Source: Emcibacter sp. (GTDB lineage Bacteria; Pseudomonadota; Alphaproteobacteria; Sphingomonadales; Emcibacteraceae). Taken from it: a DNA stretch of 6,368 bases. This document shows, one piece after another, positions 1 through 5,423 of this stretch. The number at the start of each line of letters is the position of its first letter. Position 1 is the stretch's first letter. The stretch lies in assembly GCA_016765435.1 (NCBI GenBank), contig JAESPY010000231.1, forward strand, positions 1 through 6,368, given 5' to 3'. Both the position numbers and the translations under genes were made by a program. The notes beneath the pieces are model-generated. The model ran no database searches. It was not told where the DNA came from and saw only the letters and a list, made by a program, of their open reading frames with translations.

Positions 1-669
1 CGTAATCTGGTCTTCAGCTCATCAGCCACCGTATACGGCGAACCGGAAACTGTGCCAATTCGGGAAGATTTCCCCACTGGCGGCACCACCAATCCCTACG
101 GCAGCTCAAAATTGATGATAGAGGATATATTGGCTGACCTGTCAAAGTCCGACCCCCGCTGGAACATCGCCCGACTGCGCTATTTCAATCCGGTCGGAGC
201 CCATGAAAGCGGCTTGATCGGCGAAGACCCCAGCGACATTCCCAATAATCTGATGCCCTATATCACCCAAGTGGCCGTGGGTAAATTGAAAGAACTTTCG
301 GTTTTTGGCGATGATTATCCCACGCCGGACGGCACAGGGGTCCGCGATTATATTCATGTGGTTGATCTGTCACTGGGGCATCTGAAAGCCCTCGACAAGC
401 TTATGACCAATCCGGGGCTTGTCACCTATAACCTTGGCACGGGGACCGGCTACAGCGTGCTGGACATGGTCAAAGCCTTTGAGGCGGCCAATGGCATCAA
501 AATTCCGGTCCGCATGGCACCGCGCCGCGAAGGTGATATCGCCACCTGTTACGCCGACCCTGCTCTCGCTCGGAAGGAACTGGACTGGAAGGCTACAAAA
601 ACTCTGGAAGATATGGTGCGTCACGCCTGGAACTGGCAGTCTCAAAACCCCAATGGTTATAAAATCTGA
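1..669 (+). CDS. galE: UDP-glucose 4-epimerase GalE, 5' end outside the window
   Basis: Cytoplasmic NAD-dependent epimerase of the extended SDR family, interconverting UDP-glucose and UDP-galactose to supply galactose for polysaccharides or to feed the Leloir pathway. The reading frame is open from base 1 and gives 222 residues. Visible signatures are FSSSATVYG (residues 5-13, with the catalytic Ser/Thr region), the catalytic Y33-x3-K37 in [20 protein letters not shown] in the substrate-binding region, and RDYIHVVDL, which is highly typical of GalE. Family members are about 330-340 residues, so roughly 110 N-terminal residues, including the GxxGxxG NAD-binding loop, lie upstream of the window. 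The C-terminus appears complete. It ends inside the 3' end of the opposing gene, with a 13-base overlap and no obvious terminator hairpin between them. Related nucleotide-sugar epimerases are possible, but the motifs fit GalE best. Confidence 0.95.
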   Translation, partial: RNLVFSSSATVYGEPETVPIREDFPTGGTTNPYGSSKLMIEDILADLSKSDPRWNIARLRYFNPVGAHESGLIGEDPSDIPNNLMPYITQVAVGKLKELSVFGDDYPTPDGTGVRDYIHVVDLSLGHLKALDKLMTNPGLVTYNLGTGTGYSVLDMVKAFEAANGIKIPVRMAPRREGDIATCYADPALARKELDWKATKTLEDMVRHAWNWQSQNPNGYKI

Positions 670-1319
670 TCAAAATCCTTGGGCAGAAAAATATAGTCTC
701 CTGCCGCCAGCTCATCTGTCAAAGTGATCTTACGCATTTTAAAGGCGTAACCTTTGGTGATCAAGGTCCAGAGCGTTTTAAAAGGGCGGCTTTTATCCAT
801 ATCCGCGGAATAGAGAAAAGCATCGTGAAGGGGCGCGGAAACTTTAACGGGTTGCTTGTTTTGAAATATAACAATGGATGCCCCGGTTTCTAGCAGAATA
901 TTCGCGTCTGTACCCATAGCACAGCGAACGATCCCCTTACCTGTTAAACGGGGTGGCACAGGCGATATTTCCCACTGACCGGGAATTCCTTTCAATGTCA
1001 TATTGACGTTTAGAACCTGCGCCAATATTTCATCTGGCTCATGAAGAATATTATGTTTGAAATATCCCGCAACCTCGGTCGCAATAGCACCAAATCCCGC
1101 GTTAAAATCACAATAGACCTCATCATACCCCTCATAAGAGGCAAAATATTTTACGGCATGGATAACATGGTTATCATGATAATGTTCCCGCAGAATATCC
1201 CGCCCTTCTTTCAAAGCAGGATTCAGAAAAATATCGCCCTTACAGGAGCCTGAAAAAGACATTATTTCTTTTATTTTCTCTTTCAAATACGCAAAAAAAG
1301 AAAACCTGAATAATATCAT
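657..1319 (-). CDS. Divergent FkbM-like SAM-dependent methyltransferase candidate
   Basis: Hypothetical protein of 220 residues. Residues 69-77 (YCDFNAGFG) followed by HEP at 93-95 and LNVNMTLKG at 102-110 resemble the class I methyltransferase pattern seen in FkbM proteins: an acidic residue, a glycine loop, an acidic strand-2 end (usually FEP), then an N-x-x-L-N-G helix. The usual D-x-G-A-N-x-G loop is altered to D-F-N-A-G-F-G, so activity and substrate are unknown. The start is uncertain. The ATG at 1319 has only a G-run about 13 bases upstream, and the ATG at 1262 (MSFSGSC) would remove an AT-rich, lysine- and phenylalanine-rich N-terminus. The gene lies 44 bases downstream of the NDUFA9-like gene on the same strand and may be co-transcribed with it. 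Its base composition is lower in G+C than its neighbours (23 of 60 in 841-900), compatible with acquisition. The methyltransferase call is an inference from motif layout. Confidence 0.6.
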   Translation of the reverse strand: MILFRFSFFAYLKEKIKEIMSFSGSCKGDIFLNPALKEGRDILREHYHDNHVIHAVKYFASYEGYDEVYCDFNAGFGAIATEVAGYFKHNILHEPDEILAQVLNVNMTLKGIPGQWEISPVPPRLTGKGIVRCAMGTDANILLETGASIVIFQNKQPVKVSAPLHDAFLYSADMDKSRPFKTLWTLITKGYAFKMRKITLTDELAAGDYIFLPKDFDQIL

Positions 1320-1363
1320 TTCAATGACATTGCCCCCCTGAAATATCTTTGAACCGCATAAGC

Positions 1364-2293
1364 TTAAGCAAATTGGCCTTTGGGGCGATATTGATGAAGA
1401 TATGTTGGCAGAACCGCTTCCAGTATGGTCGGGGTGATCCCCAAATCGGCTAATCCGCGCGCCTCATCGCTCACCACATTATCCACCTTCAACATACGTA
1501 ATTGATCCAATGTAATCACTGGGTTTGGCAAAAGACTAAAGAAGAAAGCCTTAACCGGGGCAATGAACGCGGGCACATCAATGAAAAGCGGCTTTTGCAG
1601 GGCTTCCTGCGCCGCCAGCTTCATCATATCCCGCAGGCTGTATACATCCGCCCCGCCCAATTCATAAGTCTCTCCGGCCATGGCATTATCAGTCGACGCC
1701 CGGACGATCACCTTAACCACATCGCCGACATAGACGGGCTGGAATTTAGTGTCCCCGGAAAATACCGGAATCAGCGGTAGACTGGCAATCTTGGCAAAAC
1801 GATTGAAAAGCGCGTCTCCGGCCCCAAAAATAACACTGGGTCGAATGATGGTCGCCTCGGGAAAAGCCTGCGTCACGGCCTTTTCGCCAAAGGCCTTGCT
1901 CTGGGCATAAAAAGAAGGAGAATTTTCATCAACCCCAAGGGCGGAGATATGAACCAGTTTTTTAACACCAAGTTCGGCACTGACCCGGGCCACGGTTTCA
2001 GCCCCCGCCGTATGAACAGCCTTAAATGTCTGCGCACCGCTTTCAGATAAAATTCCCGCCAGATTTATCACCACATCGGAATCCCGAACGGCCGCCCGAA
2101 CAGAGGCTTCATCGCGAAGATTGGTCTGTACCACCTGTATCTGACCCACATCCCCCAGTGGTTTTACATGCATAGCCGAATTGGGCCGCCGAACCGCAAC
2201 GCGGATACGAACCCCTGTCTTGGCCAAATGCTCGACCAATGTTGTACCAACAAAGCCTGCCCCACCGAAAATCGTCACCAATTGCTGTGCCAT
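1364..2293 (-). CDS. Complex I NDUFA9-family atypical SDR (NAD(P)-binding)
   Basis: Predicted 309-residue NAD(P)-binding protein of the atypical SDR type, the family of the NDUFA9/39-kDa accessory subunit of respiratory complex I. In alphaproteobacteria such proteins are annotated as complex I NDUFA9 subunit family, thought to bind NADPH and to help complex I assembly or stability. The N-terminal Rossmann loop is clear (TIFGGAGFVG, residues 7-16), followed by NLAG (77-80), HISALG (115-120), Y129-x3-K133 in YAQSK, and IIRPSVIFGAGD, all typical of this family. The length is also normal. The start is set at the ATG at 2293 because GGAG lies six bases upstream; an in-frame TTG at 2305 overlaps that ribosome binding site and is unlikely to be used. 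The exact biochemical role is not shown by the sequence; a membrane role would be through association, since no clear transmembrane segment dominates. Confidence 0.88.
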   Translation of the reverse strand: MAQQLVTIFGGAGFVGTTLVEHLAKTGVRIRVAVRRPNSAMHVKPLGDVGQIQVVQTNLRDEASVRAAVRDSDVVINLAGILSESGAQTFKAVHTAGAETVARVSAELGVKKLVHISALGVDENSPSFYAQSKAFGEKAVTQAFPEATIIRPSVIFGAGDALFNRFAKIASLPLIPVFSGDTKFQPVYVGDVVKVIVRASTDNAMAGETYELGGADVYSLRDMMKLAAQEALQKPLFIDVPAFIAPVKAFFFSLLPNPVITLDQLRMLKVDNVVSDEARGLADLGITPTILEAVLPTYLHQYRPKGQFA

Positions 2294-2361
2294 AGAATTC
2301 TCCAAAAAACGCCATATATATTACCGTCTTTTTATCTTTCCCGCGCGTCATAGTCCAGCCT

Positions 2362-2390
2362 ATTTTATATATTTCATTTCATGGCTTGAA
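2362..2390 (-). promoter_or_regulatory. Possible promoter of the NDUFA9-like gene
   Basis: Read on the minus strand, TTCAAG (2390-2385) and TAAAAT (2367-2362) are separated by 17 bases. The -10 matches the sigma70 consensus at five of six positions, but the -35 is poor. It lies about 70 bases upstream of the ATG at 2293. The area is AT-rich, so a chance match is possible. Confidence 0.3.
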
Positions 2391-2397
2391 TTTGGCC

Positions 2398-2426
2398 TTG
2401 ACTTTATCCTGTGGTGATCGTAATCA
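2398..2426 (+). promoter_or_regulatory. Possible tRNA-Leu promoter
   Basis: TTGACT (2398-2403) is a five-of-six match to the -35 consensus and lies 17 bases before TAATCA (2421-2426), a weak -10. Transcription would start about 10-12 bases before the tRNA. The position fits a tRNA promoter; the weak -10 limits confidence. Confidence 0.35.
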
Positions 2427-2444
2427 CTGCTCACCGATCTTGTT

Positions 2445-2531
2445 GCCCAGATGGCGGAATTGGTAGACGCGCTAGCTTCAGGTGCTAGTGTCTGTATAGG
2501 CGTGGAGGTTCGAGTCCTCTTCTGGGCACCA
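2445..2531 (+). tRNA. tRNA-Leu (anticodon CAG), CCA encoded
   Basis: Complete 87-nt class II tRNA decoding CUG leucine codons. The acceptor stem GCCCAGA (2445-2451) pairs perfectly with TCTGGGC (2521-2527), followed by discriminator A2528 and encoded CCA (2529-2531). The D-arm has the usual GGCGGAATTGGTAGACGC form of tRNA-Leu. The anticodon loop is TTCAGGT with CAG at 2479-2481, flanked by a CTAGC/GCTAG stem. A long variable arm typical of leucine tRNAs follows. The T-stem is GGAGG/CCTCT around the loop TTCGAGT. Leucine tRNA 3' ends are common integration targets for tyrosine recombinases, and an integrase remnant begins 77 bases downstream, which suggests this gene has served as an attachment site. 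Confidence 0.97.
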
Positions 2532-2798
2532 AACTTATCTAAGCTATTATTATCATTGAAAACAACGACTTGTCAGGTCAACTGCTACACAAACAGAGTT
2601 CTGACACAATGAAAATAAAGCATTATATCCACCGCAGAAATAACAAATATTACTTTCGCGCTCGCTTCCTATTAGAACTGGTCAAGTTCATCGGACGCAA
2701 AGAACTTTCACGTTCCCTCATAACCGATAGCTACCAAGAAGAGGTCCAGAAATGTCCACATGTTAGGGATTTTGCCCTAGGATTTCGCGCACTTCACC

Positions 2799-2827
2799 TT
2801 GACTGCATAATTATTATGAACTATTAT
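2799..2827 (+). promoter_or_regulatory. Sigma70-type promoter for parDE
   Basis: TTGACT (2799-2804) and TATTAT (2822-2827) each match consensus at five of six positions and have the optimal 17-base spacer. Transcription would start near 2834, about 22 bases before the parD ATG, leaving just room for the AGGAG ribosome binding site. The -10 lies inside the operator-like repeats, as expected for an autorepressed toxin-antitoxin operon. Confidence 0.7.
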
Positions 2828-2830
2828 GCA
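2804..2830. promoter_or_regulatory. Candidate ParD operator with repeated ATTATG half-sites
   Basis: TGCATAAT (2804-2811) and ATTATGCA (2823-2830) form a perfect 8-bp inverted repeat with an 11-base spacer. A third half-site, ATTATG (2813-2818), makes a tight inverted repeat with CATAAT (2806-2811) and a direct repeat, offset by 10 bases, with ATTATG (2823-2828). The cluster covers the promoter spacer and -10. Ribbon-helix-helix antitoxins such as ParD commonly bind arrays of short half-sites at about one helical turn, so autorepression is a reasonable inference. Confidence 0.6.
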
Positions 2831-2855
2831 AATAAATAATTCAGGAGACTATCTT

Positions 2856-3101
2856 ATGGCTACAGAACGACTTACCGTTTCTCTCGCCCCGGAACTAAGG
2901 CACTGGATAGACAATGCCATTGAGTCTGGCGGATATTCAAGCGCGAGTGATTTTGTTGCGACTTTAGTACGCAATCATAGGCGCGGTGAACAATTGGATC
3001 ATTTACTTGCTGAGGGGCTAACAAGTGGTTCGGGAACAACGCCGGATGAAACCTATTGGACGGATAAAAAAGCGGCCCTTACGCAAAAAATGTCTCAATG
3101 A
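2856..3101 (+). CDS. parD: ParD-family ribbon-helix-helix antitoxin
   Basis: An 81-residue antitoxin of a type II toxin-antitoxin pair. The N-terminal ribbon-helix-helix region (about residues 1-45) is clear: a beta strand ERLTVSLAPEL, then a helix around RHWIDNAIESGGYSSASDFVATLVRNH. 'GGYSSASDFV' is a hallmark of ParD proteins. The C-terminal half (RGEQLDHLLAEGLTSG and onward) is the flexible part that wraps and neutralises the toxin. It is expected to dimerise, bind the repeats at 2804-2830 and repress the operon together with ParE. The start at 2856 is set by AGGAG at 2843-2847 with eight bases of spacing; an upstream in-frame ATG at 2826 lies in the -10 element and is rejected. The stop overlaps the parE start as ATGA, indicating coupled translation. 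Confidence 0.92.
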   Translation: MATERLTVSLAPELRHWIDNAIESGGYSSASDFVATLVRNHRRGEQLDHLLAEGLTSGSGTTPDETYWTDKKAALTQKMSQ

Positions 3102-3409
3102 GGAAATACCGCCATCGAATACGCCCACAGGCAGAGGTCGATCTTGATGGTCATGCCCAGTATATTGCAAGGGATAATCTTGAGGCAGGATTAAGATTAT
3201 ATGATTTGGCGGCGGAAACATACGGGATGTTGAGCGAAATCCCTCAAATGGGGGTTGTTTATCATACAACCAAACCCGAACTTGTCGGCATACGCTATGT
3301 CCCTATCAAAGAATGTTCACGCTATCTCGTCTTTTATAAATTTGTCGATGAGACTATAGACATCATTCGTGTTCTACACGCCCGAATGGATAAGGATGCC
3401 TGGCTTTAA
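3098..3409 (+). CDS. parE: ParE/RelE-superfamily toxin
   Basis: A 103-residue toxin of the RelE/ParE fold. Typical ParE features are present: RPQAEVDLDGHAQYIARDN (residues 9-27, the helical hairpin that packs on the antitoxin), LSEIPQMG (45-52), GIRYVPIKECSRYLVFYKF (64-82) and the C-terminal strand IDIIRVLHARMD (87-98). Characterised ParE toxins poison DNA gyrase, while RelE-type relatives cleave mRNA. The 'R-V-L-H-x-R-x-D' ending and ParD partner favour the ParE branch, but the target is not proven by sequence. The gene appears full length with no frameshift, so the pair is probably functional and may stabilise the remaining islet. Its start codon overlaps the parD stop. Confidence 0.92.
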   Translation: MRKYRHRIRPQAEVDLDGHAQYIARDNLEAGLRLYDLAAETYGMLSEIPQMGVVYHTTKPELVGIRYVPIKECSRYLVFYKFVDETIDIIRVLHARMDKDAWL

Positions 3410-3442
3410 AATTTTCAGTAAATCTAGTTGGGAATAAATAAT

Positions 3443-4171
3443 ATGGATAAAATTTATACCTTGGCATTAGATGTTATGGGCCAGTCATTTGAAATATTAT
3501 CCAAAAAAATTAGCCCGCCTTGTAAGGTTTCGATGAGTAATGGTTATGACTATCGGTACAAGGAAAAGTCAATTGAACAAGCCATTATACAAAAGCTTGC
3601 TAGACTAGTGACAGGATTACAAGCCATTACCTCATTAAATAAAACGGGGTTCTACCAAGAACAAGCCGCATTACAAAGAATGTTAGATGAATTTGAAGAA
3701 GATATTACGTTTCTATGTTTTGCAATTATATTCAATGACTTCACTGATCATCATCAGAAATATTTGGATTATTTTTATGAAGAAGAATTCGATGTTCCAG
3801 AAAATTCTATAGCGTCTAAGCAGAAACGCGGAATGGTGTCTCGCCAAAAAATACGCGCCTTTATTTATAAGGACCGTCGCCAAAGTTCATCAATTGAAGT
3901 TTCCAGAACAATTAGTAAAAATTACTCCGGATTTCTTCACGGTGCATCCCCTCAAATCATGGAACTTTACTTTGGTAATCCGCCAAAATTTCAATTATGG
4001 AACACTATAAATTCCCCCTTTAGAGCAGACCACATGGATGATCTTTTCAATTACTATTATCGCGCCATCTTTTCATTTTATTTTTCGGCCAACGCTTTTG
4101 GGGATGACAAATTATGTGATAAAATTATCAAATTTTCTGATGAATTTACAATTACTTCAGACCGTAAATAA
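3443..4171 (+). CDS. Hypothetical protein, AT-rich, linked to parDE
   Basis: An unrecognised 242-residue protein. It is predicted soluble and mostly helical, with many aromatic residues and no signal peptide. Residues 161-183 contain YSGFLHGASPQIME followed by GNPPKF, which looks like a conserved motif around His166. An R/K-rich segment (residues 126-147) precedes it. A polar helix ending in an (N)-x-x-S-x-[FVL]-H pattern recalls HEPN-like or DUF5677-type proteins often found in defence or toxin contexts, but the canonical R-x4-6-H motif is not present, so this is only a weak inference. The ATG at 3443 is chosen, with GGGA at 3430-3433; a TTG at 3428 in the same frame overlaps that site. It begins 33 bases after parE on the same strand with no clear terminator between, so it may be read from the parDE promoter. 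The coding sequence is much AT-richer than the flanking chromosomal genes, suggesting transfer. Confidence 0.8.
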   Translation: MDKIYTLALDVMGQSFEILSKKISPPCKVSMSNGYDYRYKEKSIEQAIIQKLARLVTGLQAITSLNKTGFYQEQAALQRMLDEFEEDITFLCFAIIFNDFTDHHQKYLDYFYEEEFDVPENSIASKQKRGMVSRQKIRAFIYKDRRQSSSIEVSRTISKNYSGFLHGASPQIMELYFGNPPKFQLWNTINSPFRADHMDDLFNYYYRAIFSFYFSANAFGDDKLCDKIIKFSDEFTITSDRK

Positions 4172-4249
4172 TGATTTGCAAAAAACATCTCTAGATTAAA
4201 TGCGTATATTTAAAGAGTGAATTTAAAAAACCAATTTAAGATTTTGTTA

Positions 4250-4309
4250 TTATAACTTTACCACCTCAATCCAGTGCCCATCTATGTCCCGTATAGGCCT
4301 CCAAAAATT
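4250..4309 (-). pseudogene. C-terminal remnant of a VOC/glyoxalase-family gene
   Basis: Immediately after the oxidoreductase stop codon, and in the same frame, the minus strand reads 19 sense codons and a TAA. They contain RDIDGHWIEVV (codons 4291 down to 4259), which matches the usual end of vicinal-oxygen-chelate proteins such as glyoxalase I, 'RDPDGxxIEl', where the Glu is a metal ligand. There is no start codon and no room for the other 100 or more residues, since the upstream sequence encodes the intact oxidoreductase. It therefore looks like the 3' stub of a gene that once followed the oxidoreductase and was mostly deleted. The peptide is short, so chance resemblance cannot be fully excluded. 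Confidence 0.6.
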
Positions 4310-5284
4310 CTAAATTTCCACGACCACTTTCCCGGAAGATTTTCGGTCTGTCAATGTACGAATCGCGTCGGCGGTTTTTTCTAAGGGAAAGGTGGCGCTA
4401 ATATGGGGTTTAATGAGGCCTTGGCTGTACCAATCGAATAGCTGTTTGGTGGATTGCTGTAAGACTTCTGGTTTGAAGTCTTTGTAAGCGCCCCAGTAGA
4501 AACCAATCAAATCAATATTCTTGACCAAAAGGTGATTAGCCTGAACCTGTGGAATATCGCCGCTGGCAAAACCGATTACAATCATCCGGCCCTCTGGTGC
4601 CATTGCCCGGAATGACTGACGGAAGACATCTCCGCCCACGGGATCATAGACCACATTGGCACCGGCACCTCCGGTATATTCCTTGATTTTATCCCGGATG
4701 TTTTCAGTCTTGTAATTGATGGTGAATTCTGCGCCCTTACTGCGCGCTATGGCCAGCTTTTCATCGGAACCTGCGGTCGCGATCACCCGTGCGCCCATCA
4801 TCTTGCCAATTTCAACGGCGGTCAGGCCGACCCCGCCCCCGGCCCCGTTGACCACCAGCCATTCATCTTTTTTAAGACCTGCCCGGTAATCCAGTGCCAC
4901 ATGGCTGGTGCCATAGGCCACCACAAAGGCAGAGGCCTCCACGTAGGACATCTTATCCGGCAAATGACATAACGCATCCACGGGAACCGCCACTTTTTCC
5001 GCAAAGCCGCCCCAATTGGTTATGGCCTGTACCCGCTCGCCCACTTTATAATCGGATACCTTTGCACCGATTTGTGAAATGATACCGGCGACTTCCAAAC
5101 CGGGGCTAAAGGGGAAAGACGATTTTACCTGATAGCTGCCTTCGACCATCAAACTGTCGGCAAAATTCACCGAACAGGCTTTAACATCTATGACCACATC
5201 ATTGTCGCCCGCCACCGGGTCTTCGACTGTTTCAAGTTTCAAATTTTCGAGCTTGCCACAAGTCCGTACGATCATAGCTTTCAT
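4310..5284 (-). CDS. NADPH:quinone oxidoreductase family protein (zinc-free MDR)
   Basis: A 324-residue cytoplasmic medium-chain dehydrogenase/reductase of the zinc-independent quinone reductase (Qor/zeta-crystallin-like) type, which uses NADPH to reduce quinones or other electrophilic enones. The N-terminal GroES-like domain shows SVNFADSLMVEGSY (38-51) and FSPGLEVAGII (59-69), diagnostic of this branch. The Rossmann domain has NGAGGGVG (146-153), followed by ARVIATAGSDEKL (165-177). The zinc-ligand cysteines of alcohol dehydrogenases are absent. The C-terminal FPLEKTADAIRTLTDRKSSGKVVVEI is typical and complete. The start at 5284 has AAGGA seven bases upstream. The gene is divergent from typA and shares a 139-base intergenic region containing a 12-bp palindrome. 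The physiological substrate is not evident; acyl-CoA-type enoyl reductase activity is an alternative within the same superfamily. Confidence 0.92.
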   Translation of the reverse strand: MKAMIVRTCGKLENLKLETVEDPVAGDNDVVIDVKACSVNFADSLMVEGSYQVKSSFPFSPGLEVAGIISQIGAKVSDYKVGERVQAITNWGGFAEKVAVPVDALCHLPDKMSYVEASAFVVAYGTSHVALDYRAGLKKDEWLVVNGAGGGVGLTAVEIGKMMGARVIATAGSDEKLAIARSKGAEFTINYKTENIRDKIKEYTGGAGANVVYDPVGGDVFRQSFRAMAPEGRMIVIGFASGDIPQVQANHLLVKNIDLIGFYWGAYKDFKPEVLQQSTKQLFDWYSQGLIKPHISATFPLEKTADAIRTLTDRKSSGKVVVEI

Positions 5285-5312
5285 AGAATGTTCCTTGCTT
5301 TTTATTTACCCA

Positions 5313-5340
5313 TAGACATTACGATAAAGGGCAGTATACT
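5313..5340 (+). promoter_or_regulatory. Sigma70-type promoter for typA
   Basis: TAGACA (5313-5318) and TATACT (5335-5340) each match consensus at five of six positions, with a 16-base spacer. The predicted start near 5347 gives a leader of about 77 bases before the typA ATG. The -10 is embedded in the palindrome at 5331-5342. Confidence 0.55.
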
Positions 5341-5342
5341 GC
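5331..5342. promoter_or_regulatory. 12-bp perfect palindrome, possible operator
   Basis: GCAGTATACTGC is its own reverse complement, with one further matching pair (5329/5344) beyond a mismatch. It lies between the divergent oxidoreductase and typA genes and overlaps the typA -10; by symmetry it presents a TATACT to the minus strand too, though no good -35 was found for that direction. It could be a repressor site or simply a symmetric -10. Confidence 0.4.
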
Positions 5343-5423
5343 GCCGAATTTTCAGCCCTTATTTTGCACTGCATCATTGATAGATTTTTGGCAAGGGTTA
5401 ATCAACAGTTTTAGGTAAAACAA

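Larger units (their letters stand above)
2609..2839 (+). pseudogene. Integrase (tyrosine recombinase) N-terminal remnant
   Basis: The 76-codon frame from the ATG at 2609 starts with MKIKHYIHRRNNKYYFRARF and continues IGRKELSRSLITDSYQEE. This is the pattern at the N-terminus of many phage or island integrases (basic, aromatic-rich strand pair, then 'IG-R-ELxRSLxTxxYxEA'), the part called DUF6538 in such proteins. A full integrase has about 350-450 residues with a catalytic R...HxxR...Y domain; none of that is present. After about residue 55-60 the sequence loses family character and ends in LDCIIIMNYYANK, whose codons form the parD promoter region. An upstream TTG at 2570 keeps the same frame but has no better support. 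The likely history is a deletion that joined the integrase start to the parDE region. The family assignment is by recognition and was not checked by search. Confidence 0.7.
2532..4249 (+). mobile_element. Putative degraded integrative islet at tRNA-Leu
   Basis: The segment between the tRNA 3' end and the VOC-like remnant contains an integrase N-terminal fragment, a parDE toxin-antitoxin pair and an orphan AT-rich gene. This is typical accessory cargo. The composition changes visibly: 3661-3720 has 18 G+C of 60, against 34 of 60 in 4561-4620 within the flanking oxidoreductase gene. No second copy of the tRNA 3' end was found inside the window, so an intact attR is not shown and the right boundary is a guess. 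The element would be immobile, since the recombinase lacks its catalytic domain. The last stretch, 4172-4249, is AT-rich and holds no gene or convincing terminator. Confidence 0.45.

Noticed and set aside
142..645. Open frames on the minus strand within galE.
   Set aside because: They are antisense to a strongly supported GalE reading frame and show no protein family signature.
2294..2305. TTG at 2305 as an upstream start for the NDUFA9-like gene.
   Set aside because: It overlaps the GGAG ribosome binding site that serves the ATG at 2293, and the family N-terminus fits the ATG.
2413..2434. GGTGA/TCACC and GTGAT/ATCAC inverted repeats just before the tRNA.
   Set aside because: Five-base repeats in the tRNA promoter area are easily chance; no known operator pattern was recognised.
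2764..2779. TAGGG-N6-CCCTA hairpin as a possible terminator in the integrase remnant.
   Set aside because: The stem is only five base pairs with no U-run after it; too weak to call.
4172..4249. AT-rich stretch with a repeated AATTTAA, as a possible regulatory or terminator element.
   Set aside because: The repeat is low-complexity and no stable stem followed by a T-run was found on either strand.
4274..4280. On the minus strand TGGGCAC recurs, as at the tRNA-Leu 3' end, and could mark a second att site.
   Set aside because: Only seven bases match, the orientation is inverted relative to the tRNA, and the bases are explained as codons of the VOC-like remnant.
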